Notes: a model not told the origin generated them from the letters alone. Counted from the first letter of the stretch, positions 45,204 to 55,173 are shown. The stretch: 64,000 nt of DNA from Burkholderia sp. FERM BP-3421 (GCF_028657905.1 NZ_CP117782.1:2108001-2172000); one strand, 5' to 3'. Translations and numbers: made by a program.

Positions 45204-47147
45204 TCATGCGGTATCGGTATCGGCGCCGCGCGCGGCGCGGCGCGCCAGTTCGTCGTCGACCGCTTCCCTGACCCAGCCCGCGATCTCCACCTCGAGCGTG
45301 CGCGCCACCTCGCGCGTGACCTCGTCGACGAGCCGCGCGCCGTGATCCCGCAGGGCCGCCTCGCAGCGGGCCTCGATCAGCGCACGCCCCGCTCCGCCCA
45401 GATAATCGGCCACGCGCCGCTGCAGGCGGCCGGCGATCTCGCGCGCGTCGACGCGCGCATCCGCCGCGGCGGCCGCGAACGACGCCAGCGGCGGCGGCGT
45501 GACCGCTTCGGGTGCGGAATGGGACGCCGGCAACTCGTCGGCAAACGCCGGCGGCGCGTCGAATGCGGTCAACAATTCGGCAGCCGGCGTGGCGGCCTGG
45601 AGGTCGACGCCGTCGGCGGGTGGTGCCAGCTCGGTCGCGCGCGCCGGTTCATGGTTCGCGCTCGTGGCGGGATCGTCGGTCGGCGCGGATGCGGCCGATG
45701 CCTCGTGCGACGCCGTTGCGCCCGCGAGCAAGGGAGAGGTCGCCAAGGGCCGGCCGGGGAACGGCGCGGACAAGGCCGATGCGGCTTGGGCAGACGTCGG
45801 CGTGGACGCGTCGGCCGGCGATATCGCACCGAGCGCTTCGGCGCGTATCGCCGACGGCTTGCCGGGGGGCGGTATATCGGCGGGGGGCGGCGATACGGCT
45901 TCCGGCGCTTCGATGCGCTTCTCCGGCGGCGATGCGCCGACCGGTTCAAGCACCGTCGCACCCGACTTGCCCGGCTCCAGTACCTCGGTCAGCGTCGGCG
46001 GCATCGGGAACGGTTCGGCCTGCGACGCGGCTTCCGGCGCTTCGACACGGCCCGCCGGCGGCGATGCGCCGACCGGTGCAAACGCCGTCGCCCCCGACTT
46101 GCCCGGCTCCAGCACCTCGGTCAGCGTCGGCGGCATCGGGAACGGTTCGGCCTGCGACGCGGCTTCCGGCGCTTCGGCACGGCCTGCCGGCGGCGATGCG
46201 CCGACCGGTGCAAACGCCGTCGCCCCCGACTTGCCCGGCTCCAGCACCTCGGTCAGCGTCGGCGGCATCGGGAACGGTTCGGCCTGCGACGCGGCTTCCG
46301 GCGCTTCGGCACGGCCTGCCGGCGGCGATGCGCCGACCGGTGCAAACGCCGTCGCACCCGATTTGCCCGGCTCCAGTACCTCGGTCAGCGTCGGCGGCAT
46401 CGGGAACGGTTCGGCCTGCGACGCGGCTTCCGGCGCTTCGGCACGGCCCGCCGGCGGTGCGGCGAGCGCTTCGCCCGACGTCGCGTCCGGCTTGCCCCGC
46501 TCCAGTACGGTGGTCAGGAGCGGCGGCATCGCGGGCGGTTCGGTCGGCGACACGGCTTCCGCCGCCTCCCCACGCCCCGCCGCCGGCAACGCGCTCGCCG
46601 GTTCACCCGGCGCCGCCTCCGGCCGCCGGCCCGGCGTCAATACCTCGGTCAATACCAGCGGCATCGCGGATGCGAGCGTCCGCGCGTCCATTGGCTCCGC
46701 CGCCTCGAATCGTTCCGGGGCGCCCTGCTTGAGCACGTCGGTCAACAACGGCGGCGTCGAGGCCGCCTCGCCCGCCGCCAGCAGCGCATCGGCCGGCGAT
46801 ACGGCGCCCGGCTCCGCCGGCACCGGCATCGACGCCTCGGCCTCGCCCTCCGCCAACGGCGCCGCCACCGGCCTGCCCGGCGTCAGCACATCGGTCAACA
46901 ACGGCGGCATCGGGGCCGCCTCGGCCCCGGGCGCCACCGGCTCGCCCGGCGCCAGCACCTCGGTCAATACCGGCGGCAACGCCCCCGGCTCGTCCGCGGT
47001 GCGCGAGCCGGGCACGAGGACATCGGTCAACACCGGCGGCATCGAGGCCGACACAACCGGCCTGCGCCCTTCCGCTGGCGCCGTCGGCTTGCCCGGCGTC
47101 AGCACGTCGGTCAGCACCGGAATCGAGGATGCGGGGACTTCCTGCAC
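45204..47147 (-). CDS. DUF2486-type repeat protein
   Basis: 647 residues from a GTG at 47147 with GGAGG 4 nt upstream; a TTG six codons earlier (47165) is the alternative. Most of the protein is Ala/Pro/Glu-rich low-complexity sequence with many copies of the short phrase (P)xLTxVLxPG, the feature that recalls the DUF2486 family known from Burkholderia. A folded C-terminal helical segment (VADYLGGAGRALIEARCEAAL to VTREVARTLEVEIAGWVREAV) ends the protein. It lies just after holC. The central part is a 132-bp repeat array. No membrane segment or signal peptide. Function unknown. Confidence 0.7.
   Translation of the reverse strand: MQEVPASSIPVLTDVLTPGKPTAPAEGRRPVVSASMPPVLTDVLVPGSRTADEPGALPPVLTEVLAPGEPVAPGAEAAPMPPLLTDVLTPGRPVAAPLAEGEAEASMPVPAEPGAVSPADALLAAGEAASTPPLLTDVLKQGAPERFEAAEPMDARTLASAMPLVLTEVLTPGRRPEAAPGEPASALPAAGRGEAAEAVSPTEPPAMPPLLTTVLERGKPDATSGEALAAPPAGRAEAPEAASQAEPFPMPPTLTEVLEPGKSGATAFAPVGASPPAGRAEAPEAASQAEPFPMPPTLTEVLEPGKSGATAFAPVGASPPAGRAEAPEAASQAEPFPMPPTLTEVLEPGKSGATAFAPVGASPPAGRVEAPEAASQAEPFPMPPTLTEVLEPGKSGATVLEPVGASPPEKRIEAPEAVSPPPADIPPPGKPSAIRAEALGAISPADASTPTSAQAASALSAPFPGRPLATSPLLAGATASHEASAASAPTDDPATSANHEPARATELAPPADGVDLQAATPAAELLTAFDAPPAFADELPASHSAPEAVTPPPLASFAAAAADARVDAREIAGRLQRRVADYLGGAGRALIEARCEAALRDHGARLVDEVTREVARTLEVEIAGWVREAVDDELARRAARGADTDTA
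45950..46460. repeat. Four tandem copies of a 132-bp coding repeat in the DUF2486-type gene
   Basis: The anchor TGCGACGCGG recurs at 46021, 46153, 46285 and 46417, exactly 132 bp apart. Each copy encodes 44 residues containing PPTLTEVLEPGKSGAT. Copies are nearly identical, pointing to recent duplication. Confidence 0.92.
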
Positions 47148-47167
47148 GTGACCTCCGTCCGGCAAGG

Positions 47168-47584
47168 CTAGGCGCCTTGCTTGTAGTTGTTGAGCGCGTA
47201 ACCGCGATCGCGGTAGAACCGGTAGCGCTCACGGCCCGCCGCCAGCTCGTCCGGCGCGTTGCCGACGACTTCGAGCAGGCGCTCGAAGCGCGCGAACTGC
47301 GCGGGCACGTCCACGCCCAGGTTCAACAGGATCTGATGATGCGGCGCGCGCTCGAGGTCGACCGTCAGCACGATCGGCGTGCCCGCCGCATGCGGGCTGT
47401 CGACCGAGCAGTGCGGAACGAAATCGAGCGGCGAGAAGGTCCACAGCCGCTCGTCGAGCGCGCGCAGGCGCGCGGCGTCGGCGAGCACGACGACCGGCTG
47501 CCCAGCCTGATAGGCCTTGCGCAGCAGCCGACACGCATACGCGAGCGAATCGCCGACGTTCGAATGAAAATCGATGCGCGTCAT
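47168..47584 (-). CDS. holC: DNA polymerase III subunit chi
   Basis: 138 residues, normal length: RIDFHSNVGDSLAYACRLLRKA at the start and ERYRFYRDRGYALNNYKQ at the end match HolC. It links the clamp loader to SSB. It lies 37 bp after pepA on the same strand, the common holC-pepA pairing. Confidence 0.9.
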   Translation of the reverse strand: MTRIDFHSNVGDSLAYACRLLRKAYQAGQPVVVLADAARLRALDERLWTFSPLDFVPHCSVDSPHAAGTPIVLTVDLERAPHHQILLNLGVDVPAQFARFERLLEVVGNAPDELAAGRERYRFYRDRGYALNNYKQGA

Positions 47585-47621
47585 CGCCCGTCGCGCTCCG
47601 TCGCGTTGCCGCCTTGCGCCA

Positions 47622-49133
47622 TCACGCGCCGGCGCGGTCGATCAGGAACTGCGCGAGCAGCGGCACCGGACGGCCGGTCGCGCCCTTCGCCGCGCCGCCC
47701 TTCCACGCGGTGCCCGCGATGTCGAGGTGGGCCCACGGATAGCTTTCGGTGAAGCGCGACAGGAAGCACGCCGCCGTGATGCTGCCGCCCGGACGGCCGC
47801 CGATGTTGGCGAGATCCGCGAAATTCGACTTCAGCTGTTCGTGATACTCGTCGTCGAGCGGCAGGCGCCAGGCCGGATCGCCCGCTTCGCGCGACGCATC
47901 GAGCAGTTCGCCCGCGAGCGCGTCGTCCTTCGAGAACAGCCCGCTGTTGTGATGGCCGAGCGCGATCACGCATGCGCCCGTCAGCGTCGCGACGTCGATC
48001 ACGGCCGCCGGCTTGAAGCGCTCCGCGTAGGTCAGCGCGTCGCACAGGATCAGCCGCCCTTCCGCGTCGGTGTTGAGCACCTCGATCGTCAGCCCCTTCA
48101 TGCTGGTGACGATGTCGCCCGGCTTGGTCGCGTTGCCGGCCGGCATGTTCTCGCAGGTCGGGATGATCGCGACGACATTGAGCTTCAGGCCCATTTCCGC
48201 GACCGCGCGGATCGTGCCCAGCACCGAGCCGGCGCCGCACATGTCGTACTTCATCTCGTCCATGCCTTCGCCCGGCTTCAGCGAGATGCCACCCGTGTCG
48301 AACGTGATGCCCTTGCCGACCAGCACGATCGGCGCAGCCTTCGCCGCGCCGCCGCGGTAGTGCAGCACGATGAACTGCGGCGGCTCGACCGAGCCGCGCG
48401 TGACCGACAGGAACGAGCCCATCTTCAGCGCCTGGATCTGCTTGAGGCCGAGCACCTCGGCCTTCAGGCCCCAATCCTTGGCCAGCTGCTTCGCGGTGTT
48501 CGCGAGATAGGTCGGGGTGCACACGTTGCCCGGCAGGTTGCCGAGGTCGCGCGTCAGGTCCATCCCGTTGGCGAGCGCCACCGACTGCTTGACCGCGGTC
48601 TTGGCGGCCTTCTCGTCGGCCGGATCGACGCTGAACACGACGCGCTTGAGCGCATGCGCGGCCGTTTCCGGCTTGCTCTTCAGCTGCGTGAAGCGGTAGG
48701 TCTCGCCGCGCAGGGCGAGGATCGCCGCGCGCACGCCCCAATCCGCGGTGCGTTCCGCGATCGGCAGTTGGGCGAGCGTGAAGGTGGCCTGGACCACCTT
48801 GGTCGCGAGCAGCGCGCGCCAGGCGGCCTTCGCTGCGTCGTTATAAGCTTTCTGGCCGAAAGCATCCTGCTTGCCCAGGCCGACGAGCAGCACGCGCGAT
48901 GCGCCGATGCCCGAAACTTCGTGCAAAAACAAGGTCTTGCCGGCTTTGCCGTCGATATCGCCGGCCTTGATCACGCGCGAGATCAGGCCCTTCGTGGCCG
49001 TATCGATGTCGAGCGCCGCGCCCGACAGGGACTGCGCCTCGAACACGCCGAGCACGATGCAGTCCGACTTGCCCGTCACGAACCCCTTCGACGTGCCTTT
49101 GCTCCAATCACAGCCTTTTATGCTAAAGTCCAT
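47622..49133 (-). CDS. pepA: Leucyl aminopeptidase
   Basis: 503 residues. The metal site and signature NTDAEGRLILCDAL lie in the C-terminal half, with GKGITFDTGGISLKP and DMCGAGSVLG also present. A cytosolic hexameric M17 metallopeptidase; E. coli PepA also binds DNA at carAB and cer sites. Divergent from lptF with 122 bp between starts. Confidence 0.95.
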   Translation of the reverse strand: MDFSIKGCDWSKGTSKGFVTGKSDCIVLGVFEAQSLSGAALDIDTATKGLISRVIKAGDIDGKAGKTLFLHEVSGIGASRVLLVGLGKQDAFGQKAYNDAAKAAWRALLATKVVQATFTLAQLPIAERTADWGVRAAILALRGETYRFTQLKSKPETAAHALKRVVFSVDPADEKAAKTAVKQSVALANGMDLTRDLGNLPGNVCTPTYLANTAKQLAKDWGLKAEVLGLKQIQALKMGSFLSVTRGSVEPPQFIVLHYRGGAAKAAPIVLVGKGITFDTGGISLKPGEGMDEMKYDMCGAGSVLGTIRAVAEMGLKLNVVAIIPTCENMPAGNATKPGDIVTSMKGLTIEVLNTDAEGRLILCDALTYAERFKPAAVIDVATLTGACVIALGHHNSGLFSKDDALAGELLDASREAGDPAWRLPLDDEYHEQLKSNFADLANIGGRPGGSITAACFLSRFTESYPWAHLDIAGTAWKGGAAKGATGRPVPLLAQFLIDRAGA

Positions 49134-49255
49134 CGCGCTTGTCCTCGGATAAAATCTGGGCTAAGGATGAAAGCCGCAATTATCCGCTATTTTTCCCGTG
49201 GCGGAGTGAGTACCTCCCCACGCGTGCGCTGCCTCCCGCCCTCTTCTCATCAATA

Positions 49256-50353
49256 ATGATCTTCGAACGCTCCCTCCAGCGCGAGCTTGCGTATACCGCC
49301 GGCGCTGTATTCATGGTGCTGCTCACGATCATGCTGACGTCGATGATGATCCGCATCGTCGGCTACGCGGCATCGGGTGAAGTCAGCCCCAAAGACGTGC
49401 TGGTGCTGATCGGCCTGACGGTGATCGGCTACCTCGCGATGATTCTCGTCGGCACCCTGTTCGTGTCGATCCTGTTCGTGCTCACGCGCTGGTACCGGGA
49501 TTCGGAAATGGTCGTCTGGCTCGCCTCCGGCGTGAGCCTGACCCGCCTCATCAAGCCGATCGGCCTGTTCGCCACGCCGATCATCGTGCTGATCGCGTTC
49601 TTCGCGTTCATCGGCTGGCCGTGGTCGAACCAGCAGAGCAAGCTGATCAAGGCGCGCTTCCAGCAGCGCGACGAGGTATCGCTGCTCGCGCCGGGCCAGT
49701 TCCGCGAATCGACCTCGACCAACCGGGTGTTCTTCATCGAGAAGATGTCGCCGGACCAGAGCAAGGTGCAGAACGTGTTCGTGACCACCACCGAGCACGG
49801 CAAGGTCAACGTGGTCGTGTCGCAGACGGGGCACACCGAGACCATGAAGAACGGCGACCGCTTCATCGTGCTCGAGAACGGCCGCCGCTACGACGGCGCG
49901 CCGGGCCAGCCGAACTTCAAGATCATGGAGTTCGAGCGCTACGGCGTGAAGATCCAGAGCAAGCAGGTGGTCAACCAGCCGACCACCACCGGCACCCCGA
50001 CGCTCGACCTGCTGCGCAACCCAACCAACGAAAACCTCGCCGAGTTCGCGTGGCGCGCCGGGCTGCCGCTGATCGCGATCAATCTGATGATCCTCGCGAT
50101 CCCGCTTTCGTACCAGAATCCGCGCCGCGGCCGCACCATCAACCTGGTGATGGCCGTGCTGATCTATCTCACCTACTCGAACCTGTTGAACGTGGTGCAA
50201 TCGCAGATCGAACGCGGCAAGCTGCCGTTCAGCGTCGGCCTCGTCGTGCTGCACACCGTGGTGGCCGCGATCGTCGGCGTGATCTTCTGGCTGCGCGTGC
50301 GCAATCGCCCGCTGTTCACGCGCGCGCTGTTCCGCCGCTCGCAGGGGGCCTGA
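49256..50353 (+). CDS. lptF: LPS export permease LptF
   Basis: 365 residues: MIFERSLQRELAYTAGAVF at the start, three N-terminal helices, a periplasmic beta-jellyroll domain (about 130-265) and three C-terminal helices (IAINLMILAIPLSYQNPRRG). With LptG it forms the membrane part of the LPS transporter driven by LptB. Start chosen at 49256; the longer upstream frame has no support. Confidence 0.94.
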   Translation: MIFERSLQRELAYTAGAVFMVLLTIMLTSMMIRIVGYAASGEVSPKDVLVLIGLTVIGYLAMILVGTLFVSILFVLTRWYRDSEMVVWLASGVSLTRLIKPIGLFATPIIVLIAFFAFIGWPWSNQQSKLIKARFQQRDEVSLLAPGQFRESTSTNRVFFIEKMSPDQSKVQNVFVTTTEHGKVNVVVSQTGHTETMKNGDRFIVLENGRRYDGAPGQPNFKIMEFERYGVKIQSKQVVNQPTTTGTPTLDLLRNPTNENLAEFAWRAGLPLIAINLMILAIPLSYQNPRRGRTINLVMAVLIYLTYSNLLNVVQSQIERGKLPFSVGLVVLHTVVAAIVGVIFWLRVRNRPLFTRALFRRSQGA

Positions 50354-50356
50354 CCG

Positions 50357-51508
50357 ATGCGCCTCTACGAGAAATACTTCGCGCGCCAGATCTACGTGAC
50401 CTTCACGTTCGTGCTGTTCGCGTTCTCCGGCCTGTTCTTCTTCTTCGACCTGATCAGCGAACTGAACTCGGTCGGCCACGGCAACTACAAGTTCGGCTAC
50501 GCGGTGCTGCGCGTCGCGCTGCAGACGCCCTCGCGCTTCTACGAGATCATCCCGGTCGCGACCTTGATCAGCTCGATCTACGTGTTCGCGCAGATGGCCG
50601 CGAACTCCGAGTTCACGATCTTCCGCGTGTCCGGCCTCGCGACCAACCAGGCGCTGCGCTCGCTGCTCAAGATCGGCGTGCCGCTCGTGATCGTCACCTA
50701 CATGATCGGCGAATTCGTCGGCCCCTACTCCGACCAGCTGTCCGAGCGCGTGCGGCTCGAGGCGCTCGGCTCGTCGGTGTCGTCGAACTTCGCGTCCGGC
50801 GTGTGGGTCAAGGACACGCTGACCGCGCGCGACAACGGCGAACCCGTCACCCGCTTCGTCAACGTCGGCAAGCTGTCGCCCGATTCGACCATCAGCGACG
50901 TGCGCATCTACGAATTCGACTCGAAGTTCCAGCTGCAGAACGTCCGGATCGCCAAGACGGGGCGCTACCAGCCGCCCGGCCACTGGCTGCTGACCGACGT
51001 CACCGACACCCAGCTCACGAGCCTCGCACCCGCGCCGGCCGGCCAGCCGACCGACGCGCTGAATCCCGTCTATCGGTCGAAGCAGGTCGAGATGCCGCAA
51101 TACTCGCTGCGCTCCGACCTGACGCCGCAGATCCTGTCGGTGCTGCTGGTGTCGCCGGACCGGATGTCGATCTTCAACCTGTTCCGCTACATCCAGCACT
51201 TGCGCGAGAACCAGCAGGACACGCAGCGCTACGACATCGCGCTGTGGCGCAAGCTGCTGTATCCGTTCGCGGTGTTCGTGATGCTGGTGCTGTCGCTGCC
51301 GTTCGCATACCTGCACACGCGCGCGGGCGTGGTCGGCGTCAAGGTGTTCGGCGGGATCATGCTCGGCATGAGCTTCCAGCTGTTCAACACGCTGTTCTCG
51401 CACATCGGCACGCTCAACACCTGGCCCGCGCCGCTCACCGCCGCGATCCCGGGCCTCGCCTACCTTGCGCTCGGGTTGTTCGCGCTCAAGTGGGTCGATC
51501 GTCACTGA
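50357..51508 (+). CDS. lptG: LPS export permease LptG
   Basis: 383 residues with the same six-helix plus jellyroll plan as LptF: MRLYEKYFARQIYVTFTFVL at the start and LPFAYLHTRAGVVGVKVFGGIMLG-type C-terminal helices. Begins 4 nt after lptF. It moves LPS from the inner membrane to the LptC/A/D bridge. Confidence 0.95.
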   Translation: MRLYEKYFARQIYVTFTFVLFAFSGLFFFFDLISELNSVGHGNYKFGYAVLRVALQTPSRFYEIIPVATLISSIYVFAQMAANSEFTIFRVSGLATNQALRSLLKIGVPLVIVTYMIGEFVGPYSDQLSERVRLEALGSSVSSNFASGVWVKDTLTARDNGEPVTRFVNVGKLSPDSTISDVRIYEFDSKFQLQNVRIAKTGRYQPPGHWLLTDVTDTQLTSLAPAPAGQPTDALNPVYRSKQVEMPQYSLRSDLTPQILSVLLVSPDRMSIFNLFRYIQHLRENQQDTQRYDIALWRKLLYPFAVFVMLVLSLPFAYLHTRAGVVGVKVFGGIMLGMSFQLFNTLFSHIGTLNTWPAPLTAAIPGLAYLALGLFALKWVDRH

Positions 51509-51513
51509 GCATC

Positions 51514-51897
51514 ATGGGCAAACACGGTCTCGTCCTGTTCGGCCACGGCGCGCGCGACGCGCGCTGGGCCGAGCCGTTCGAACGGCTCGCCGACCGGCTG
51601 CGCGCGGCGCGCGGCGCCGACGCGCCCGTCGTGCTCGCGTTTCTCGAACTGATGACGCCGACGCTGCCCGAGGCGGCCGCCGCGCTCGCCGCGCAAGGCT
51701 GCGACGCGATCACCGTGATCCCGGTCTTCTTCGGCCAGGGCGGCCACGTGCGCCGCGACCTGCCGCAACTGCTCGACGCCTGCCGCGCCGCCCAGCCGGG
51801 CATCGCGTTCGCCTGCGCGAGCGCGGTGGGCGAAAACGACGCGGTGCTCGACGCGATCGCCGGCTATTGTCTGCGCCAGCCGCCTCCCGCGCCCTGA
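51514..51897 (+). CDS. cbiX: Sirohydrochlorin chelatase, short CbiX type
   Basis: 127 residues, the half-length homodimeric form. Metal-binding His11 (LFGHGARD) and His78 (GQGGHVRRD) are at the expected spacing. It inserts Co2+ or Fe2+ into sirohydrochlorin. It starts 6 nt after lptG and is followed by a strong terminator; cobA lies beyond on the other strand, so the two steps are encoded back to back. Ferrochelatase (SirB-like) use for siroheme is equally possible. Confidence 0.88.
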   Translation: MGKHGLVLFGHGARDARWAEPFERLADRLRAARGADAPVVLAFLELMTPTLPEAAAALAAQGCDAITVIPVFFGQGGHVRRDLPQLLDACRAAQPGIAFACASAVGENDAVLDAIAGYCLRQPPPAP

Positions 51898-51915
51898 CGC
51901 CCTGAAACGCGCATA

Positions 51916-51946
51916 AAAAAACGCTGGCCCACGGCCAGCGTTTTTT
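51916..51946. terminator. Bidirectional terminator between cbiX and cobA
   Basis: A perfect 14-bp stem including an A6/T6 end (51916-51929 with 51933-51946) and a 3-nt CAC loop, between convergent genes. Confidence 0.94.
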
Positions 51947-51961
51947 ATTCCCGGACGCGCC

Positions 51962-52738
51962 TCACGCGGCGTCGCGCATCCCGCCGCCTTCCGCCCCGGG
52001 CTCCGCTTCGCCGTCGCCCTGGCCCGCTCCTCGCGCGGCGAATGCCTCGCCGATCATCAGCAGGCTCGGTTGCGTCGCATCGAGCCAGGCCTGCGCGTCC
52101 CCGGCCGCCATCGCATCGAGCGTGAGCGTCAGCCGGCGCTCGCGCGGCGTGCTGCACGCCTCGACGATCGCCACCGGCGTCGTGCCCGCGCGCCCCGCGT
52201 CGATCAGCTCGCGCGCGATGCCGGGCGCGCTGTCGCGGCCCATGTAGTAGACCAGCGAATCGGCGTTCACCTGCTCGCGGAGCGCCTCGCTGCCCGGCGC
52301 GCGGCTGTGGGTCGCGAACGCGACGCTGCGCGCGACCCCGCGCAGCGTCAGCGAGCGCTTGAGCGTCGCCGCGCCGGCCAGCGCGGCGGTGATGCCGGGC
52401 ACGACCTCGTAGTCGATCCCGGCCGCCTCGAGCGCGCGCATCTCCTCGTCGGCGCGCCCGAACAGCATCGGATCGCCGCCCTTCAGGCGCACCACCACCG
52501 CGTGCTCGCGCGCCGCGTCGACCAATTGCTTGTTGATGAACTGCTGCGCGGTGGAGCGCTGCCCGCAGCGCTTGCCGACCGCGATCCGGCGCGCATGCGC
52601 CGGCGCGTAATCGAGCATCGCCGGCTCGACGAGCGCGTCGTGCAGCACCACGTCGGCGTCGGCCAGCAGGCGCGCGCCGCGCACCGTGATCAGGTCCGCC
52701 GCGCCGGGTCCCGCGCCGATCAGATACACCTTGCCCAT
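51962..52738 (-). CDS. cobA: Uroporphyrinogen-III C-methyltransferase
   Basis: 258 residues, SUMT family. VYLIGAGPGAADLITVRG at the start, RLKGGDPMLFGRADEEM, and the VPGITAALAGAA block bind SAM and substrate. It makes precorrin-2 for siroheme and cobalamin. Last gene of the cys operon (61 nt after cysN), which fits siroheme supply to CysI. Confidence 0.93.
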   Translation of the reverse strand: MGKVYLIGAGPGAADLITVRGARLLADADVVLHDALVEPAMLDYAPAHARRIAVGKRCGQRSTAQQFINKQLVDAAREHAVVVRLKGGDPMLFGRADEEMRALEAAGIDYEVVPGITAALAGAATLKRSLTLRGVARSVAFATHSRAPGSEALREQVNADSLVYYMGRDSAPGIARELIDAGRAGTTPVAIVEACSTPRERRLTLTLDAMAAGDAQAWLDATQPSLLMIGEAFAARGAGQGDGEAEPGAEGGGMRDAA

Positions 52739-52799
52739 ATGTGTTCCGTTTCCTCGAATCCGTGCAAGCGGGCCGCGCGGCGACGCGCGGCCCGGACCA

Positions 52800-54116
52800 T
52801 CATGCGGAAAATTCGCGGATCATCCCTGCCGCGACCGTGTGATGGGTCGCCTCGTCGATCAGCACGAACGCGCCCGTGCCCGGGTGCGCATCGTAGGTGT
52901 CGCACACGATCGGCTTTTGCAGCGTCAGCGCGACCCGGCCGATATCGTTCATCTTGAGATCGTGGCGGTCGGTCGCATGCGACAGCGTATGCACGTCGAG
53001 CACCTGCCGGACTGCGCCGATCTTCGTCAGCACCGTGTTCGTGGTCTGCTTGAGCAGGTATTTGCGCTGCGTCGACAACGGCGTGTCGTCGAACCAGCAC
53101 AGGTCCGCCTCGAGCTTCTTCGCAGGCTCGATACGCCGCGCGGCCGGCACGAAGGTGTCGCCGCGCGACACGTCGACGTCCTCGGCGAAGCGGATCGTGA
53201 CCGCCTGCCCCGCGAACGCACGCTCGACCGCCGCGGTGCCGCCCGGCACCGGCGCGATGATCTCCGCGACCGTCGCCTCGCGGCCCGACGGCAGCACCGC
53301 GAGCGCGTCGCCGACCTGCACCGCGCCCGCCTCGACGCGGCCCATGTAGCCGCGGAAGTCATCGGCCGAGCTGCCGTCCTGGCGCGCGACCCACTGCACC
53401 GGGAAGCGCAACGCGTCGCCAGCGTCGACCTCGACGGGCAGCCGCTCGAGCACGTCGAGCAGCGCCTCGCCCGCGTACCACGGCATCTTCTCGCTCGCGC
53501 CGACGATGTTGTCGCCCTTCAGCGCCGACACCGGCACGAAGCGCACGCCGGCGAGGCCGAGCTGCTGCGCGAGCGTGACGTAGGCGTCGCGGATCTCGTT
53601 GAAGCGGGTCTCGCTGTAGTCGACGAGATCCATCTTGTTGATCGCGACGATCACGTGCTGCAGGCCGAGCAGCTTGACGATCGCGCTGTGACGCTTGGTC
53701 TGCGGCAGCAGTTGCGCGACGCCCTGCTCGAACGTGACGCGGGTCGCGTCGATCAGGACGATCGCCGCGTGCGCGGTGGACGCGCCCGTGACCATGTTGC
53801 GCGTGTACTGCTCGTGGCCCGGCGTGTCGGCGATGATGAACTTGCGCTTCGCGGTCGCGAAGTAGCGATACGCGACGTCGATCGTGATGCCCTGCTCGCG
53901 CTCGGCCTCGAGGCCGTCGGTCAACAGCGCGAGGTCCAGCTCGTCGCCGACCGTGCGCTTGTTCTTCGCGCGCGACAGCGCGGACAGCTGGTCGGACAGC
54001 ACGGCCTTGCTGTCGTACAGCAGGCGGCCGATCAGCGTGCTCTTGCCGTCGTCGACGCTGCCTGCCGTGATGAAGCGCAGCACGCCGAGGTCTTCGTGAT
54101 TCTCGATGATGCTCAT
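52800..54116 (-). CDS. cysN: Sulfate adenylyltransferase subunit 1 (GTPase)
   Basis: 438 residues, EF-Tu-like GTPase: P-loop AGSVDDGKST near residue 17, DTPGHEQYTRNM and NKMDLVDY. Drives APS formation by CysD. No fused CysC kinase domain, in line with an APS-reducing pathway. 22 nt after cysD. Confidence 0.95.
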   Translation of the reverse strand: MSIIENHEDLGVLRFITAGSVDDGKSTLIGRLLYDSKAVLSDQLSALSRAKNKRTVGDELDLALLTDGLEAEREQGITIDVAYRYFATAKRKFIIADTPGHEQYTRNMVTGASTAHAAIVLIDATRVTFEQGVAQLLPQTKRHSAIVKLLGLQHVIVAINKMDLVDYSETRFNEIRDAYVTLAQQLGLAGVRFVPVSALKGDNIVGASEKMPWYAGEALLDVLERLPVEVDAGDALRFPVQWVARQDGSSADDFRGYMGRVEAGAVQVGDALAVLPSGREATVAEIIAPVPGGTAAVERAFAGQAVTIRFAEDVDVSRGDTFVPAARRIEPAKKLEADLCWFDDTPLSTQRKYLLKQTTNTVLTKIGAVRQVLDVHTLSHATDRHDLKMNDIGRVALTLQKPIVCDTYDAHPGTGAFVLIDEATHHTVAAGMIREFSA

Positions 54117-54138
54117 GATGTCGGTGTCCTCGTGTGCC

Positions 54139-55101
54139 TCAGAAATAACCCTGCTTCTTGCGCTGCTCCATCGCCGCCTCGGAGGCCTGGTCGTCCATCC
54201 GGGTCGCGCCGCGCTCGGTGATCTCGGTCACCGCGGTTTCGGCGATGATCTTCTCCACGTCGTCCGCGTCGCTCGCGACCGGGCAGGTGCACGAGATGTC
54301 GCCGACCGTGCGGAAACGCACCAGCGCCTGCTCGCTCGTTTCGCCCTCGCGGATCGGCGTGAGCGGCGTGACCGGCACGAGGAGACCGTTGCGGCGCACG
54401 ATCTCGCGGCGGTGCGCGTAGTAGATCGACGGCAGTTCGAGCCCTTCGCGCGCGATGTACTGCCACACGTCCAGCTCGGTCCAGTTCGAGATCGGGAACA
54501 CCCGCAGATGCTCGCCCTTGTGCAGGCGCGCATTGAACAAGCTCCACAGTTCCGGGCGCTGCGCCTTCGGGTCCCACTGGCCGAATTCGTCGCGGAACGA
54601 GAAGATGCGCTCCTTCGCGCGCGCCTTTTCCTCGTCGCGGCGCGCGCCGCCGATCATCGCGGTGTAGCCGTGCTGCTCGATCGTCTCGAGCAGCGTGACG
54701 GCCTGCGCGGCGTTGCGCGAATCGGTCTCGCGGCGCAGCACCACGGTGCCGCGCTCGATCGAATCCTCGACGTGGCCGACGATCAGCTCCGCGCCGATCT
54801 CCTGCGCGCGGCGATCACGGAAATCGATCACCTCGCCGTAGTTGTGGCCCGTGTCGATGTGCACGAGCGGGAACGGCAGCGACGTCTTGCGGTTCGCGCC
54901 GAGGCCGAACGCCTTCAGCGCAAGGTGCAGCACGACCACCGAATCCTTGCCGCCCGAGAACAACAGCGCGGGCTTGCTGCATTCGGCCACGAGTTCGCGC
55001 AGGATGTGGATCGACTCGGCCTCGAGCCAGTCGAGGTGGCCCATCCGGCCGGCGCTGCCGACGGGCGGGGCAAAGGCGGAGTGTTCGAGCGTCGTGCTCA
55101 T
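54139..55101 (-). CDS. cysD: Sulfate adenylyltransferase subunit 2
   Basis: 320 residues with the PP-loop motif FSGGKDSVVVLHLA and the C-terminal RGATRMDDQASEAAMEQRKKQGYF-type end of CysD. Makes APS from sulfate and ATP. Start at 55101 has AAGGA 9 nt upstream (a second ATG lies two codons earlier). 72 nt after cysH. Confidence 0.95.
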   Translation of the reverse strand: MSTTLEHSAFAPPVGSAGRMGHLDWLEAESIHILRELVAECSKPALLFSGGKDSVVVLHLALKAFGLGANRKTSLPFPLVHIDTGHNYGEVIDFRDRRAQEIGAELIVGHVEDSIERGTVVLRRETDSRNAAQAVTLLETIEQHGYTAMIGGARRDEEKARAKERIFSFRDEFGQWDPKAQRPELWSLFNARLHKGEHLRVFPISNWTELDVWQYIAREGLELPSIYYAHRREIVRRNGLLVPVTPLTPIREGETSEQALVRFRTVGDISCTCPVASDADDVEKIIAETAVTEITERGATRMDDQASEAAMEQRKKQGYF

Positions 55102-55173
55102 GGTCATCAGTCCTTGTTCTGGGTCGCGCCCACCGTTTCCGGGTGGCGCGGGATTCAATCTTATTACGACGGC

